DNA of 20,589 nucleotides from Clostridia bacterium (lineage in GTDB: Bacteria; Bacillota_A; Clostridia; UBA1212; UBA1255), in assembly GCA_017522515.1 (NCBI GenBank), contig JAFWZH010000154.1, positions 1 through 20,589 on the forward strand, read 5' to 3'. How positions within the stretch are numbered: the stretch's first letter is position 1; each line of letters opens with the position of its first letter. The translations under genes and the position numbers were made by a program. The notes beneath the pieces are model-generated. The model searched no databases and was not told the DNA's origin. It saw only the letters and a list, made by a program, of their open reading frames with translations. Shown here one piece after another: positions 14,004-20,589 of this stretch.

Positions 14004-14068
14004 TAATTCGCACATTGGATTTTAAATAATTTTTTAAATAAAATATGTGACGAAAGGAGGCCTGAGCG

Positions 14069-15604
14069 ATGAAAGAAGTACAAGTTATCAATCCCAAATT
14101 GAGCAAAAAAACAGATGATATATTAAGAGTTGCGGCATACTGCCGAGTTTCAACTGATTCTGATGACCAAATGAACTCTTTTATTGCTCAGGTCAAATAC
14201 TATAACGACTTCATAAGCAGAAACAAGAATATGGTTCTTGTTGATATTTATGCTGATGAGGGTATAACGGGAACCTGTGCAGAAAAAAGAGATGAGTTCT
14301 TGAGGATGGTTGCTGATGCAAAGAAAGGCAAGATAGACCGTATTCTTGTGAAGAGTGTTTCAAGATTTGCAAGAAATGCTCTTGAATGCATAGAAAATAT
14401 AAGATTACTAAAATCTTATGGAACAACGGTTTTATTTGAAAACGATAATATTGACACGGAAACTATGAACTCCGAAATGATATTGTATGTGAAAAGTGCA
14501 TTTGCTCAAAGTGAAGCAATGGCAGGTTCTAAAAGAGTATCTACAGCTGTTCGTATGAGAATGGAGCGTGGTGAATTTAAGACTACAACAGCTCCTTACG
14601 GATACGATTTAATTGACGGGAATTTGGTTCCGAACGAAGAACAATTACCAATAGTTCAGCGTATATTTAAGGAATATTTATCAGGCAACGGTATGACAAA
14701 GGTTGCAGAGATAATTAACGAAGAAGAGCAGACCGATAGAGTATGGGATAAAACAGCAGTTCAATATGTACTGAAAAATGAAAAATACATAGGTGATAGT
14801 TTGTGGCAGAAAAGCTATACTCCACATATATTGCCATTCAAAAAACATAGAAACAGAGGTCAAGTTGAAAAATTCTATGTTACTAATACCCATCAGGGCA
14901 TTGTTTCAAAAGAAGAATTTAAATTGGTTCAAGAAAAAATTGCTGTTGCAAATGAACCGAATAAGAGTGCGAAACGAATTTCACATACACCATTTGATAA
15001 AAAGATTTACTGTGGTGATTGTGGATGGAGCTACGGAAAGATAAAATCTTCCGGAGAACTGTATTGGGGATGTATTCACGATGAGTTATCTTCGGGTAAG
15101 TGTGAAGGACCTAATATTAAGCACGAAATATTAGAAAAATGTTTTGTTAGAGCATATAACAAGCTTCGCTTATATGAAAATGAAATTGTTGATAAGACTT
15201 TATCTCAATTAATTGCAATTAGAACAAGTATTACAAGTATGAACGAAGAAATCTCAAGTATAAATAGAGAAATTGCTATTTTATCAGAGCAAAACAGTAT
15301 GTATAACGAGCTTAAAACAAAAAATATCATTGATGATGTTTCTTATTATGAGAAAACAACAGCAATTATGAATAGGCTAAATGCACTTCGAGATAAAAGA
15401 TTAAAACTTATTGCTGATGATGAGGATGAGATGATTATTGAGAAGATAAGAAAACTCAAATCTGTTCTTGAAAAATTGCCTTCATCATTATTTGAGTTTG
15501 ATGATAAGTGTTTTGGATTGATTGTTGAAAAGGTATTTATATATCCAGACAATAAGGTGATTTTTGAACTATTTGCAGGGATAAAGTTAGGAGTTGATTT
15601 TTGA
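14069..15604 (+). CDS. Large serine recombinase 1
   Basis: 511 residues, ATG preceded by AAAGGAGG with seven-base spacing. The N-terminal resolvase domain (about 20-160) has the serine nucleophile S28 in VAAYCRVSTDS and the conserved RILVKSVSRFARN. The recombinase domain (about 170-270, APYGYDLI to NEKYIGDSLWQKSY) comes next. A zinc ribbon (CGDCGWSY to WGC, about 315-340) and a coiled-coil rich C-terminus (about 375-470) follow. This family carries out site-specific integration and excision of mobile elements without host factors. Two further recombinase-family genes follow with overlapping ends, so the three act as one operon, probably the integration module of an element that ends near 18150 or extends left. 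Confidence 0.95.
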   Translation: MKEVQVINPKLSKKTDDILRVAAYCRVSTDSDDQMNSFIAQVKYYNDFISRNKNMVLVDIYADEGITGTCAEKRDEFLRMVADAKKGKIDRILVKSVSRFARNALECIENIRLLKSYGTTVLFENDNIDTETMNSEMILYVKSAFAQSEAMAGSKRVSTAVRMRMERGEFKTTTAPYGYDLIDGNLVPNEEQLPIVQRIFKEYLSGNGMTKVAEIINEEEQTDRVWDKTAVQYVLKNEKYIGDSLWQKSYTPHILPFKKHRNRGQVEKFYVTNTHQGIVSKEEFKLVQEKIAVANEPNKSAKRISHTPFDKKIYCGDCGWSYGKIKSSGELYWGCIHDELSSGKCEGPNIKHEILEKCFVRAYNKLRLYENEIVDKTLSQLIAIRTSITSMNEEISSINREIAILSEQNSMYNELKTKNIIDDVSYYEKTTAIMNRLNALRDKRLKLIADDEDEMIIEKIRKLKSVLEKLPSSLFEFDDKCFGLIVEKVFIYPDNKVIFELFAGIKLGVDF

Positions 15605-16488
15605 TGGGTAAAAGAGTTTGCTTATACGGGTATTCTGTTGAGAATAATAACTTTGTTGTGAATGAAGCTGAAGCTAAGATTGTATCCGAAGTATTTGAAA
15701 AGTATCTGTCAGGCTCAACTCTTAAAACTATTGCCGATGAACTGACAGAGCGAAAAGTTCCATATTATAAGGATAAGAATGTTTGGAATAAGAATATGGT
15801 TGCAAGAATAATCGAAAATGCACACTATGCTGGTGATGAGCAATACCCTAAAATTGTTGAGGAAGATACATATTCAATAGCGTTTGGCATAAAGAAAAGC
15901 AAGGGTGGAACAAGAGAAAAGGATACAAGGGAAGTGAAATTCCTAAAAACTCATACTTATTGTTCCACCTGCGGAAGTAGATACATAAGGAAATTTATAA
16001 CTCGTTCAAATAGAGAAAAGTGGTTTTGTGAAAATCTTTGTAAAACACAAAAGTACATTGATGACGAGGTTATGTTTAATACTATTCTTTGTATATTAAA
16101 TTCAGTTATTGAAAATCCGTGTCTTGTTGAGGGGAAGATTACTGATGCAAAATCATATGAGCCGGATTTAGAAATAATGAAAAGAGAAAATGAATTAAGC
16201 TATATGATGGAACAGCAAACAAAGAATTTTAAAATCCTTGCTAATGATGTGATTTCTCTCGTATCCGAAAAGTTTGATTGTTGTTATGAATTTAAGGATG
16301 ATGAGTACACTGAAGCCTTCAAGGAATACCTTGAATCACAAAGTTACATAAATAATCTTGACTATAAACTTCTGTTTGATGTTGTAGATAAGATTATGAT
16401 AAATGCCAAAGGTGATATTTCAATTCATTTTGTTAATAACACCGTATTGTGCCATGAGAAAGGAGAGTTTGTAAATGCAGCCTGTTAG
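15604..16488 (+). CDS. Recombinase-family protein lacking the catalytic domain
   Basis: 294 residues from the ATG at 15604, which overlaps the stop of recombinase 1 (TGATG). AGGAG at 15589-15593 is its ribosome binding site. It begins directly with the 'recombinase' DNA-binding domain (LYGYSVENNNFVVNEAEAKIVSEVFEKYLSG to AHYAGDEQYPKIV). A zinc ribbon with CSTCGSRY (about 119-126) and a second cysteine pair CENLC (about 141-145) follows, then a helical C-terminus. The resolvase domain with its serine is absent. The product therefore cannot cut DNA alone but keeps the parts that bind att sites. It may be an accessory subunit of a heteromeric recombinase. The frame is clean and overlaps both neighbours, so it is not simply a decayed gene. 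Confidence 0.9.
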   Translation: MGKRVCLYGYSVENNNFVVNEAEAKIVSEVFEKYLSGSTLKTIADELTERKVPYYKDKNVWNKNMVARIIENAHYAGDEQYPKIVEEDTYSIAFGIKKSKGGTREKDTREVKFLKTHTYCSTCGSRYIRKFITRSNREKWFCENLCKTQKYIDDEVMFNTILCILNSVIENPCLVEGKITDAKSYEPDLEIMKRENELSYMMEQQTKNFKILANDVISLVSEKFDCCYEFKDDEYTEAFKEYLESQSYINNLDYKLLFDVVDKIMINAKGDISIHFVNNTVLCHEKGEFVNAAC

Positions 16489-18097
16489 AACTGTAACAAA
16501 AATTGAAGCAAATCCGCTTTTGACTGCCAATAAGAATGAATATAAGCAGATAAATGTTGCCGCTTATTGTCGTGTTTCAACTGATTCTGATGACCAGCTT
16601 CAGAGTTACGAAGCTCAAGTGGAATATTATACAGACCACATTTGTAAAAATCCAAAATGGCACTTTGTTGGTATTTATGCTGATGAAGGTATCACTGGAA
16701 CAGTTGTTTCAAAGCGAGAACGATTTAAAGATATGATTAGAGATTGTGAAAAAGGTAAAATTGACCTCATTCTCACAAAATCTGTATCTCGTTTTGCACG
16801 AAACACAGTGGATAGTCTGAACTATGTAAGAAAACTTAAAGCTATGAACATAGGAGTGTATTTTGAAGAACAAAACATTGATACTTTGACTACTGATAGT
16901 GAAATGTTTATCGGATTGTACAGCGTTATGGCTCAATCTGAAAGTGAAAACATTAGTGCAAATGTTAAATGGGGTGTTCGTCAAAGAATGAAAAACGGAA
17001 CATTCGGTTTTAATTTTAATACTTATGGATATAGAAAAGGTGAAAACGGAGAACCGGAAGTTGTTCCTGAAGAAGCTGAGTATGTAAAAAAGATGTTTGA
17101 CCTTTATCTTGATGGATATAGTACCCGGAAGATTGCAGATTATTTAAATGAGCAGGGAGCAATTACAAGAAGAGGCAATGAATGGAATGAAAGAGGGGTA
17201 CAAAGAGCATTATCTAATGAAAAATACATAGGTGATATGTTGATGCAAAAAACATATTCGGTAGATTGCATTAGTAAGAAGACAAAAAAGAATAATGGTG
17301 AGCTTCCGAAATATCTAATCAGTAACAATCATACACCTATTGTAAGCAGAGAAGTATTTAAGCTTGTTCAGGCTGAAACTGCTAAACGAAACTCAAAAAG
17401 GAAAAAATCAAATCAGGGTACTACAGAATTAGGAAAGTATAATTCAAAATATGCTCTGTCAGATGTGTTGATTTGTGGTGAGTGTGGTAGCAGTTACAGG
17501 CGAAATGTTAAATATGACAATGGAAGAAAAAAGGTATATTGGAGATGTATAAACAGAATAGAAAATGGAACAAAGTTTTGTAATAAATCTTCAGGTATTC
17601 GAGAAGAAAAGCTACACGCTGCAATATGCAGGGCATTATCTAAAATATCTCCATCAAAGGAAGATATTTATAATGCAATGAAAGCATCACTCGAATATGG
17701 AATAACGGAAGATGATACAAGCTTAAATATTTACAACATAAAATTAAATATCAAACAACTTCAGGATGAAGCAGAAGATTATATGATGAAGGCTGCAACA
17801 ACTGAGGGTGATAAAAGTAAGTATCTTGAAGAAGTAGAAAAAATATTCGCAAAAGTAAAGGTGTTGAGAGAACAGCTTGAAGTATTGGAAGCAACATCGG
17901 CAAACACAAATGAAAGTGGTTCTGAAATAAACAGATTAATTGATATTTTAAAAACCTCAAACTTTGCTATTGAAGAGTATGATGATTTAATTGTCAGGAG
18001 AACTATTGAGTGTATAAGAGTAATGAGTAACAAAACAATTATTATAATATTTAAGGGTGGTTTTGAAATGACAGAATCACTTGAAGATATGACATAA
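16475..18097 (+). CDS. Large serine recombinase 2
   Basis: 540 residues; the start overlaps the end of the previous gene by 14 bases, with AGGAG at 16461-16465. The resolvase domain has S35 in VAAYCRVSTDS, GIYADEGITGT and ILTKSVSRFARN. The fuller SESENISANVKWGVRQRM hinge follows, as in CcrB/TnpX-like enzymes. Then come the recombinase domain (about 180-270), a zinc ribbon (CGECGSSY to WRC, about 332-355) and a long coiled-coil region (about 405-475). It is a paralogue of recombinase 1: the DNA around both catalytic serines is almost the same over more than 20 bases. It is the last gene before a strong terminator. With recombinase 1 and the domain-deleted protein it may form a heteromeric integrase. 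Confidence 0.95.
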   Translation: MQPVRTVTKIEANPLLTANKNEYKQINVAAYCRVSTDSDDQLQSYEAQVEYYTDHICKNPKWHFVGIYADEGITGTVVSKRERFKDMIRDCEKGKIDLILTKSVSRFARNTVDSLNYVRKLKAMNIGVYFEEQNIDTLTTDSEMFIGLYSVMAQSESENISANVKWGVRQRMKNGTFGFNFNTYGYRKGENGEPEVVPEEAEYVKKMFDLYLDGYSTRKIADYLNEQGAITRRGNEWNERGVQRALSNEKYIGDMLMQKTYSVDCISKKTKKNNGELPKYLISNNHTPIVSREVFKLVQAETAKRNSKRKKSNQGTTELGKYNSKYALSDVLICGECGSSYRRNVKYDNGRKKVYWRCINRIENGTKFCNKSSGIREEKLHAAICRALSKISPSKEDIYNAMKASLEYGITEDDTSLNIYNIKLNIKQLQDEAEDYMMKAATTEGDKSKYLEEVEKIFAKVKVLREQLEVLEATSANTNESGSEINRLIDILKTSNFAIEEYDDLIVRRTIECIRVMSNKTIIIIFKGGFEMTESLEDMT

Positions 18098-18112
18098 ACT
18101 CCTTTCTTAAGT

Positions 18113-18155
18113 GGAGCGCAAAGTTAGTAATAAACTTTGTGCTCCTATTCTTTTA
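18113..18155 (+). terminator. Terminator of the recombinase operon
   Basis: A 13-bp stem, 18113-18125 with 18133-18145, contains a G-U pair and a seven-base loop. It is followed by TATTCTTTTAT. It begins 15 bases after the stop of the last recombinase gene. The attachment site of the element may lie close by, but no repeat of it is seen in this window. Confidence 0.85.
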
Positions 18156-18225
18156 TACATATCTTCTTAGAATAAATCAGGCAAAAAAATATATTCAAAA
18201 ATTTTAAGGAAATGTGTAAAAAGTA

Positions 18226-18254
18226 TTGAAAAATAAGGCTTTTTGTGGTATTAT
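18226..18254 (+). promoter_or_regulatory. Promoter reading into repeat copy A
   Basis: TTGAAA (18226-18231) and TATTAT (18249-18254) have 17-base spacing. No protein gene follows within 380 bases. Transcription would enter repeat copy A and its terminator-like hairpin, giving an RNA of about 105 bases. Confidence 0.6.
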
Positions 18255-18309
18255 ATATATGAAATTAAGAGGACGGTCCTGAATCGGTAAATTTCAAAAT
18301 TTAGATGCC

Positions 18310-18583
18310 CGGTTCAAAAGTGAGACGTACCTCCAAAAATTCCTGTTCGCAAGAACAGGAATTTTTTTATCCATTGCGAAAGCAATGGCATATCATCAGC
18401 CGTCAGGCTGTATATCATCAAGGGCGACATTGTCGCCCTTGTATCTCATCACCGAAGGTGCATCAAGCTTTCGCAATGATGATATACAACTTCTACGAAG
18501 TTGATGATATGCAATTCCTTGCGGAATTGATGATATACAATGCTTCGCATTGATTTTGTTGCCCGTCGTGCAATGGGTTGACT
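18310..18583 (+). repeat. Composite hairpin repeat, copy A
   Basis: This begins CGGTTCAAAAGTGAGACGTAC, then a 14-bp hairpin (18335-18348 with 18353-18366) followed by a T run, an intrinsic terminator. A series of small hairpins follows: 18371-18377/18382-18388, 18397-18401/18406-18410, 18421-18428/18432-18439, 18450-18453/18457-18460, 18487-18493/18497-18503, 18512-18518/18523-18529 and 18538-18543/18547-18552. Linkers in the left part read ATATCATCA (or nearly so); those in the right part read TGATGATAT, so the array is inverted about its centre. Stem sequences differ while pairing is kept. It ends in TTGACT (18578-18583). A second copy lies at 19099-19396. Confidence 0.9.
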
Positions 18584-18607
18584 TTAACGGTGTTATCTTG
18601 GTATAAT
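18578..18607 (+). promoter_or_regulatory. Promoter of the lipoprotein gene, -35 at the end of repeat A
   Basis: TTGACT (18578-18583) and TATAAT (18602-18607), 18-base spacing, lie 48 bases before the lipoprotein start codon. The -35 box is the last element shared by both repeat copies. Confidence 0.75.
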
Positions 18608-18654
18608 AAATTAGATCTAAAAAGTTGCTATTATTTTAGAAAGAAGGATAGTTT

Positions 18655-19080
18655 ATGAAAAAGTTGTATTGTTTGAGTATCGCTCTGTTATTATTAATAT
18701 TATCCGGTTGCGGAAAATCTACAATATCAACAGAGGATTGGGGAAGTTTTTCTCCGAACAAGACGCATAGCTACGATAATAAATATTATGCGGTTCAAAG
18801 TATTGAAGAAACAGATGATGAAAAAAATATAGTTGTTAATATTTACGCTACCAAAAATGACGAATTTATATTTTCTTTCATTCCTGCAAGAGCGTGGGAT
18901 TTTTGGGGGATTTGTTGGGAAAATGATACTTACAATATTTGGATTCAATCTGCTGACATTGGAATTTTATGTTATAAGTACAAAGACAATGAATGGATAT
19001 TGGATGATGAGGCTATTAGACCTGATTATATAAAATCTAAATATGACAAAGAGTTGGCTGATTACGATTTGTTAAGTTAA
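18655..19080 (+). CDS. Small putative lipoprotein
   Basis: 141 residues. The signal peptide has a basic start (MKK), a hydrophobic core (LSIALLLLIL) and a lipobox LSGC at about 17-20, so the mature protein would be anchored to the outer face of the membrane by Cys20. The mature part is acidic and rich in Asp, Trp and Tyr (ARAWDFWGICWENDTYNIWI), with a beta-strand-like pattern, and matches no family I recognise. AAGAAGGA precedes the ATG at normal distance. It lies between the two composite repeats and has its own promoter from copy A, while copy B starts 18 bases after its stop and supplies a terminator. It therefore looks like a single-gene cassette. Confidence 0.88.
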   Translation: MKKLYCLSIALLLLILSGCGKSTISTEDWGSFSPNKTHSYDNKYYAVQSIEETDDEKNIVVNIYATKNDEFIFSFIPARAWDFWGICWENDTYNIWIQSADIGILCYKYKDNEWILDDEAIRPDYIKSKYDKELADYDLLS

Positions 19081-19098
19081 TGCTTAGCACAACAACCA

Positions 19099-19396
19099 CG
19101 GTTCCAAAGTGAGACGTACTGCCAAAAAATTCCTGTTCTTATGAACAGGAATTTTTTTATCCATTGCGAAAGCAATGGCATATCATCAGCCGTCAGGCTG
19201 TATATCATCAAGGGCGACATTGTCGCCCTTGTATCTCATCACCGCAGGTGCATAAAGCTTTCGCAATGATGATATACAAAACTTCGTTTTGATGATATGC
19301 AATTCCTGCAGAATTGATGATATGCAATTCCTGCGGAATTGATGATATACAATGCTTCGCATTGATCTAGTTGCCCTTTTGGCAAACAGATTGACT
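19099..19396 (+). repeat. Composite hairpin repeat, copy B
   Basis: This second copy of the element at 18310-18583 has the same opening (CGGTTCCAAAGTGAGACGTAC) and the same terminator hairpin with a changed loop. The inverted left array is nearly identical (19160-19260). The right array has four units instead of three: CAAAACTTCGTTTTG, CAATTCCTGCAGAATTG, CAATTCCTGCGGAATTG and CAATGCTTCGCATTG, separated by ATGATATA or ATGATATG. It also ends in TTGACT (19391-19396). The change in unit number and the paired changes in the first stem show that units can be gained and altered while folding is kept. Confidence 0.9.
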
Positions 19397-19419
19397 TTTT
19401 AGATTTGTTGTTATACAAT
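19391..19419 (+). promoter_or_regulatory. Promoter of the small membrane-protein gene, -35 at the end of repeat B
   Basis: TTGACT (19391-19396) and TACAAT (19414-19419) have 17-base spacing. The expected start is near 19426, which would leave a very short 5' leader before the ATG at 19437. Confidence 0.65.
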
Positions 19420-19436
19420 GACTTTGAGGTGATTAT

Positions 19437-19781
19437 ATGAATAAGACTTCTTATTATAAGCATTCAATTTTCAATATAATATTTTCTCTTTTCTACATAT
19501 TGCCATTTGGATTTTTACCTTTATATGACTATTTTGTAAGTATTGGTAAGCCAATTGCGGATTCTATATTTGATATATTTTCAAGTGTTTTGTTCTTGTT
19601 GTTTTTTGTTGGTACTCCGATAATAATTATCATAAACACAATTTCTTTGTGTTATAATGTCGGTGTTTGTATTAAAGGAAAAGAACACAAAATACAATGC
19701 ATTATTCTAACTGTAATTAATTTCTTGTTAACATTATTTATAGTCTTTGTTGCCTATATGTTTGCTGACAGGGCTTGGTAA
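19437..19781 (+). CDS. Small integral membrane protein, function unknown
   Basis: 114 residues with three probable membrane segments: about 11-36 (IFNIIFSLFYILPFGFLPLYDYF), 44-72 (IFDIFSSVLFLLFFVGTPIIIIINTI) and 84-109 (IQCIILTVINFLLTLFIVFVAYMFA). A short basic loop, KGKEHK, lies between the last two. No charged pair, signal motif or known domain is seen. GAGGTG five bases before the ATG is the ribosome binding site. It sits just after repeat copy B and is read from a promoter whose -35 box belongs to that repeat, so it looks like a second single-gene cassette next to the lipoprotein. Confidence 0.8.
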   Translation: MNKTSYYKHSIFNIIFSLFYILPFGFLPLYDYFVSIGKPIADSIFDIFSSVLFLLFFVGTPIIIIINTISLCYNVGVCIKGKEHKIQCIILTVINFLLTLFIVFVAYMFADRAW

Positions 19782-19864
19782 AAATCAACACTGTTAATAT
19801 TTTTCTTATGGTTCAGATTTGGGAAGTAAGGTCATGATGTTCACCCAAAAGTGAACCAAAGCCC

Positions 19865-19900
19865 GAAAACCCTTGATTTATCAAGGGTTTTCAGCATTTT
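19865..19900 (+). terminator. Intrinsic terminator after the membrane-protein gene
   Basis: A perfect 12-bp stem, 19865-19876 with 19881-19892 (GAAAACCCTTGA and its complement), has a TTTA loop and a following ATTTTT at 19896-19901. Confidence 0.8.
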
Positions 19901-19950
19901 TAAGGCAATTTTTTGGTTGTGTCCCCAATGAACCAAAATCGCCTATTTTT

Positions 19951-19976
19951 AAGACCGCTCGGATTTGAACCGGTGA
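19951..19976 (-). other. tRNA 3'-end-like fragment
   Basis: On the minus strand CCGGTTCAAATCCG matches the TpsiC-arm consensus GGTTCAAATCC, followed by AGCGGTCTT where an acceptor strand would be. Only three T-stem pairs form, and no matching acceptor, D or anticodon arm is found nearby. It is at most a remnant. Confidence 0.35.
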
Positions 19977-20095
19977 AATCACTGTAAATTAAATATTATG
20001 ATACATAATACCTGTTTTATCAGGTTATTGCAGATAAATTCCTTTTATGTACATAATTTTGAAATTTTCAGATGGGTTCTTTTTATCGTAATGTA

Positions 20096-20124
20096 TTGAA
20101 TTAGATTTTGTTTTGTGATATAAT
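20096..20124 (+). promoter_or_regulatory. Promoter of the Cys-rich small protein gene
   Basis: TTGAAT (20096-20101) and TATAAT (20119-20124) have 17-base spacing. AAGGAGG follows at about 20141-20147 before the ATG at 20155. No clear metal-regulator palindrome is seen around it. Confidence 0.75.
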
Positions 20125-20154
20125 TATCCTATCATTCAGCAAGGAGGAAAAGGT

Positions 20155-20442
20155 ATGAAAAAGCAACTTAAGCTTATTGTTTGTCTTATGCTTTGCACGA
20201 GCATTCTCCTTTCAACTTGTCTGATTGAGCATAATACCGAGCATAACTGTATAGGTGAAAACTGTCAGATTTGCCGTGATATTGCACTGCAAAGAGAACT
20301 GTTGAAATCTATATTTTTGTGTCTGTTGTGTGACAGTATTTTTATTTGTGTTTCGCATAACACGGTAATTATGTCTTTGTTTGCTGACACAGAAAAGAGA
20401 AAGCTCAACCTTGTTGCAAACAAAGTAAAACTTACAGCTTAA
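20155..20442 (+). CDS. Small exported Cys/His-rich protein, possible metal-associated
   Basis: 95 residues. Residues 1-22 (MKKQLKLIVCLMLCTSILLSTC) form a signal peptide or N-terminal membrane anchor. The following segment EHNTEHNCIGENCQICRDIA matches a pattern (H-x-C-x-G-x-x-C-x-x-C) that I recall from small proteins encoded near metal-transport genes in Clostridia. It would bind a metal ion or form disulphides outside the membrane. A second hydrophobic stretch lies at about 51-76 (SIFLCLLCDSIFICVSHNTVIM), and a basic tail follows. The start has a strong AAGGAGG. Hairpins and a further start codon follow, so it may head an operon that continues beyond the window. The metal link is inference. 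Confidence 0.78.
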   Translation: MKKQLKLIVCLMLCTSILLSTCLIEHNTEHNCIGENCQICRDIALQRELLKSIFLCLLCDSIFICVSHNTVIMSLFADTEKRKLNLVANKVKLTA

Positions 20443-20497
20443 TATCTGCCTTTTACAGGCTTTGTTAATGTATCGGCACGTGTATACGTGTCTTTTC

Positions 20498-20518
20498 AGG
20501 CGTGTTTTCTACACGCCT
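20498..20518 (+). promoter_or_regulatory. Hairpin between the last two genes
   Basis: AGGCGTGT (20498-20505) pairs perfectly with ACACGCCT (20511-20518) around a TTTCT loop. The near-palindrome ACGTGTATACGT just upstream and GGCAGGCCTGTTTTT downstream could form neighbouring structures, the latter a weak terminator. Whether this is an attenuator for the gene starting at 20577 is open. Confidence 0.45.
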
Positions 20519-20576
20519 TGTCGACATTGGCAGGCCTGTTTTTCGTATCCGAAATTAAACTGAAAGGTAGATAAAA

Positions 20577-20589
20577 ATGATTAAAATTA
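20577..20589 (+). CDS. Start of a further gene, cut by the window end
   Basis: ATG at 20577 preceded by GAAAGGTAG about six bases upstream. Only M-I-K-I can be read, so the product is unknown. It could be an operon partner of the Cys-rich protein, for example a metal transporter component, but nothing in the window shows this. Confidence 0.45.

Larger units (their letters stand above)
19782..20154 (+). other. Gene-free stretch after the membrane-protein gene
   Basis: No gene is seen. It contains an inverted repeat GTTCAC-CCAAAA-GTGAAC (19839-19856), a terminator (19865-19892), a tRNA-like fragment (19951-19976), a hairpin AATACCTG/CAGGTTATT (20007-20014 with 20021-20029), and the promoter of the next gene. 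AATGAACCAAA near 19928 echoes GTGAACCAAA at 19851. Confidence 0.7.

Noticed and set aside
18305..18553. Open frame of 82 codons across repeat copy A
   Set aside because: It runs through the terminator hairpin and the hairpin array, has no ribosome binding site, and the same frame is not kept in copy B.
18310..18583. CRISPR array reading of the linker repeats
   Set aside because: The repeated linker is only about 9 bases, the intervening sequences are self-complementary hairpins rather than unique spacers, orientation flips midway, and no cas gene is present.
19239..19463. Minus-strand open frame of 74 codons across repeat copy B
   Set aside because: It translates the hairpin repeat and overlaps the start and promoter of the membrane-protein gene; no ribosome binding site on that strand.

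Overview
The DNA is AT-rich. It uses strong AGGAGG-type ribosome binding sites, occasional GTG and TTG starts, and gene families typical of low-GC Gram-positive anaerobes. I read it as a member of the class Clostridia, probably a gut Oscillospirales or Lachnospirales relative; genus and species cannot be read from the sequence. Almost everything here is accessory: defence, DNA-damage response, regulatory and recombinase genes, with no core housekeeping gene.

Region 1 (1-6430) is a type I restriction-modification locus with a built-in switch. It holds a tyrosine recombinase, a 5' half of hsdS on the plus strand, a 3' half of hsdS on the minus strand, hsdR, and a WYL-domain regulator closed by a terminator. 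The two hsdS halves meet tail to tail and are bounded by a 15-bp inverted repeat that lies in frame in both. Inverting the segment between the repeats would create one continuous specificity gene of about 392 codons. A further copy of the repeat lies at bases 1-16, so the shuffling system continues to the left of the window. hsdM and the expressed hsdS must lie there.

Region 2 (6430-9993) is a damage-inducible-looking operon. A promoter with a palindromic operator is followed by a LexA/S24-type self-cleaving repressor, a Y-family DNA polymerase, a YolD-like protein, a small unknown protein, an ImmA/IrrE metallopeptidase and a small zinc-ribbon protein. The genes are closely spaced or overlap.

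Region 3 (9994-18160) looks like one end of an integrative element. It has a structured leader with a large terminator, a sigma-like regulator whose ribosome binding site lies inside a hairpin, and a 457-base non-coding stretch with several hairpins. Then come an unknown protein coupled to a MazF toxin, two ParB/DUF6551-like proteins, a 50-residue protein, and three overlapping serine-recombinase-family genes, the middle one lacking the catalytic domain. The recombinase operon ends in a strong hairpin.

Region 4 (18160-20589) holds two copies of a roughly 280-300 base composite repeat. Each starts with a terminator-like hairpin, continues as a string of small hairpins separated by a conserved linker (TGATGATAT or its complement), and ends in a TTGACT -35 box. 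The copies flank a small lipoprotein gene; a small membrane-protein gene follows the second. After a gene-poor stretch with a tRNA-like fragment come a Cys-rich exported protein and the first codons of another gene.
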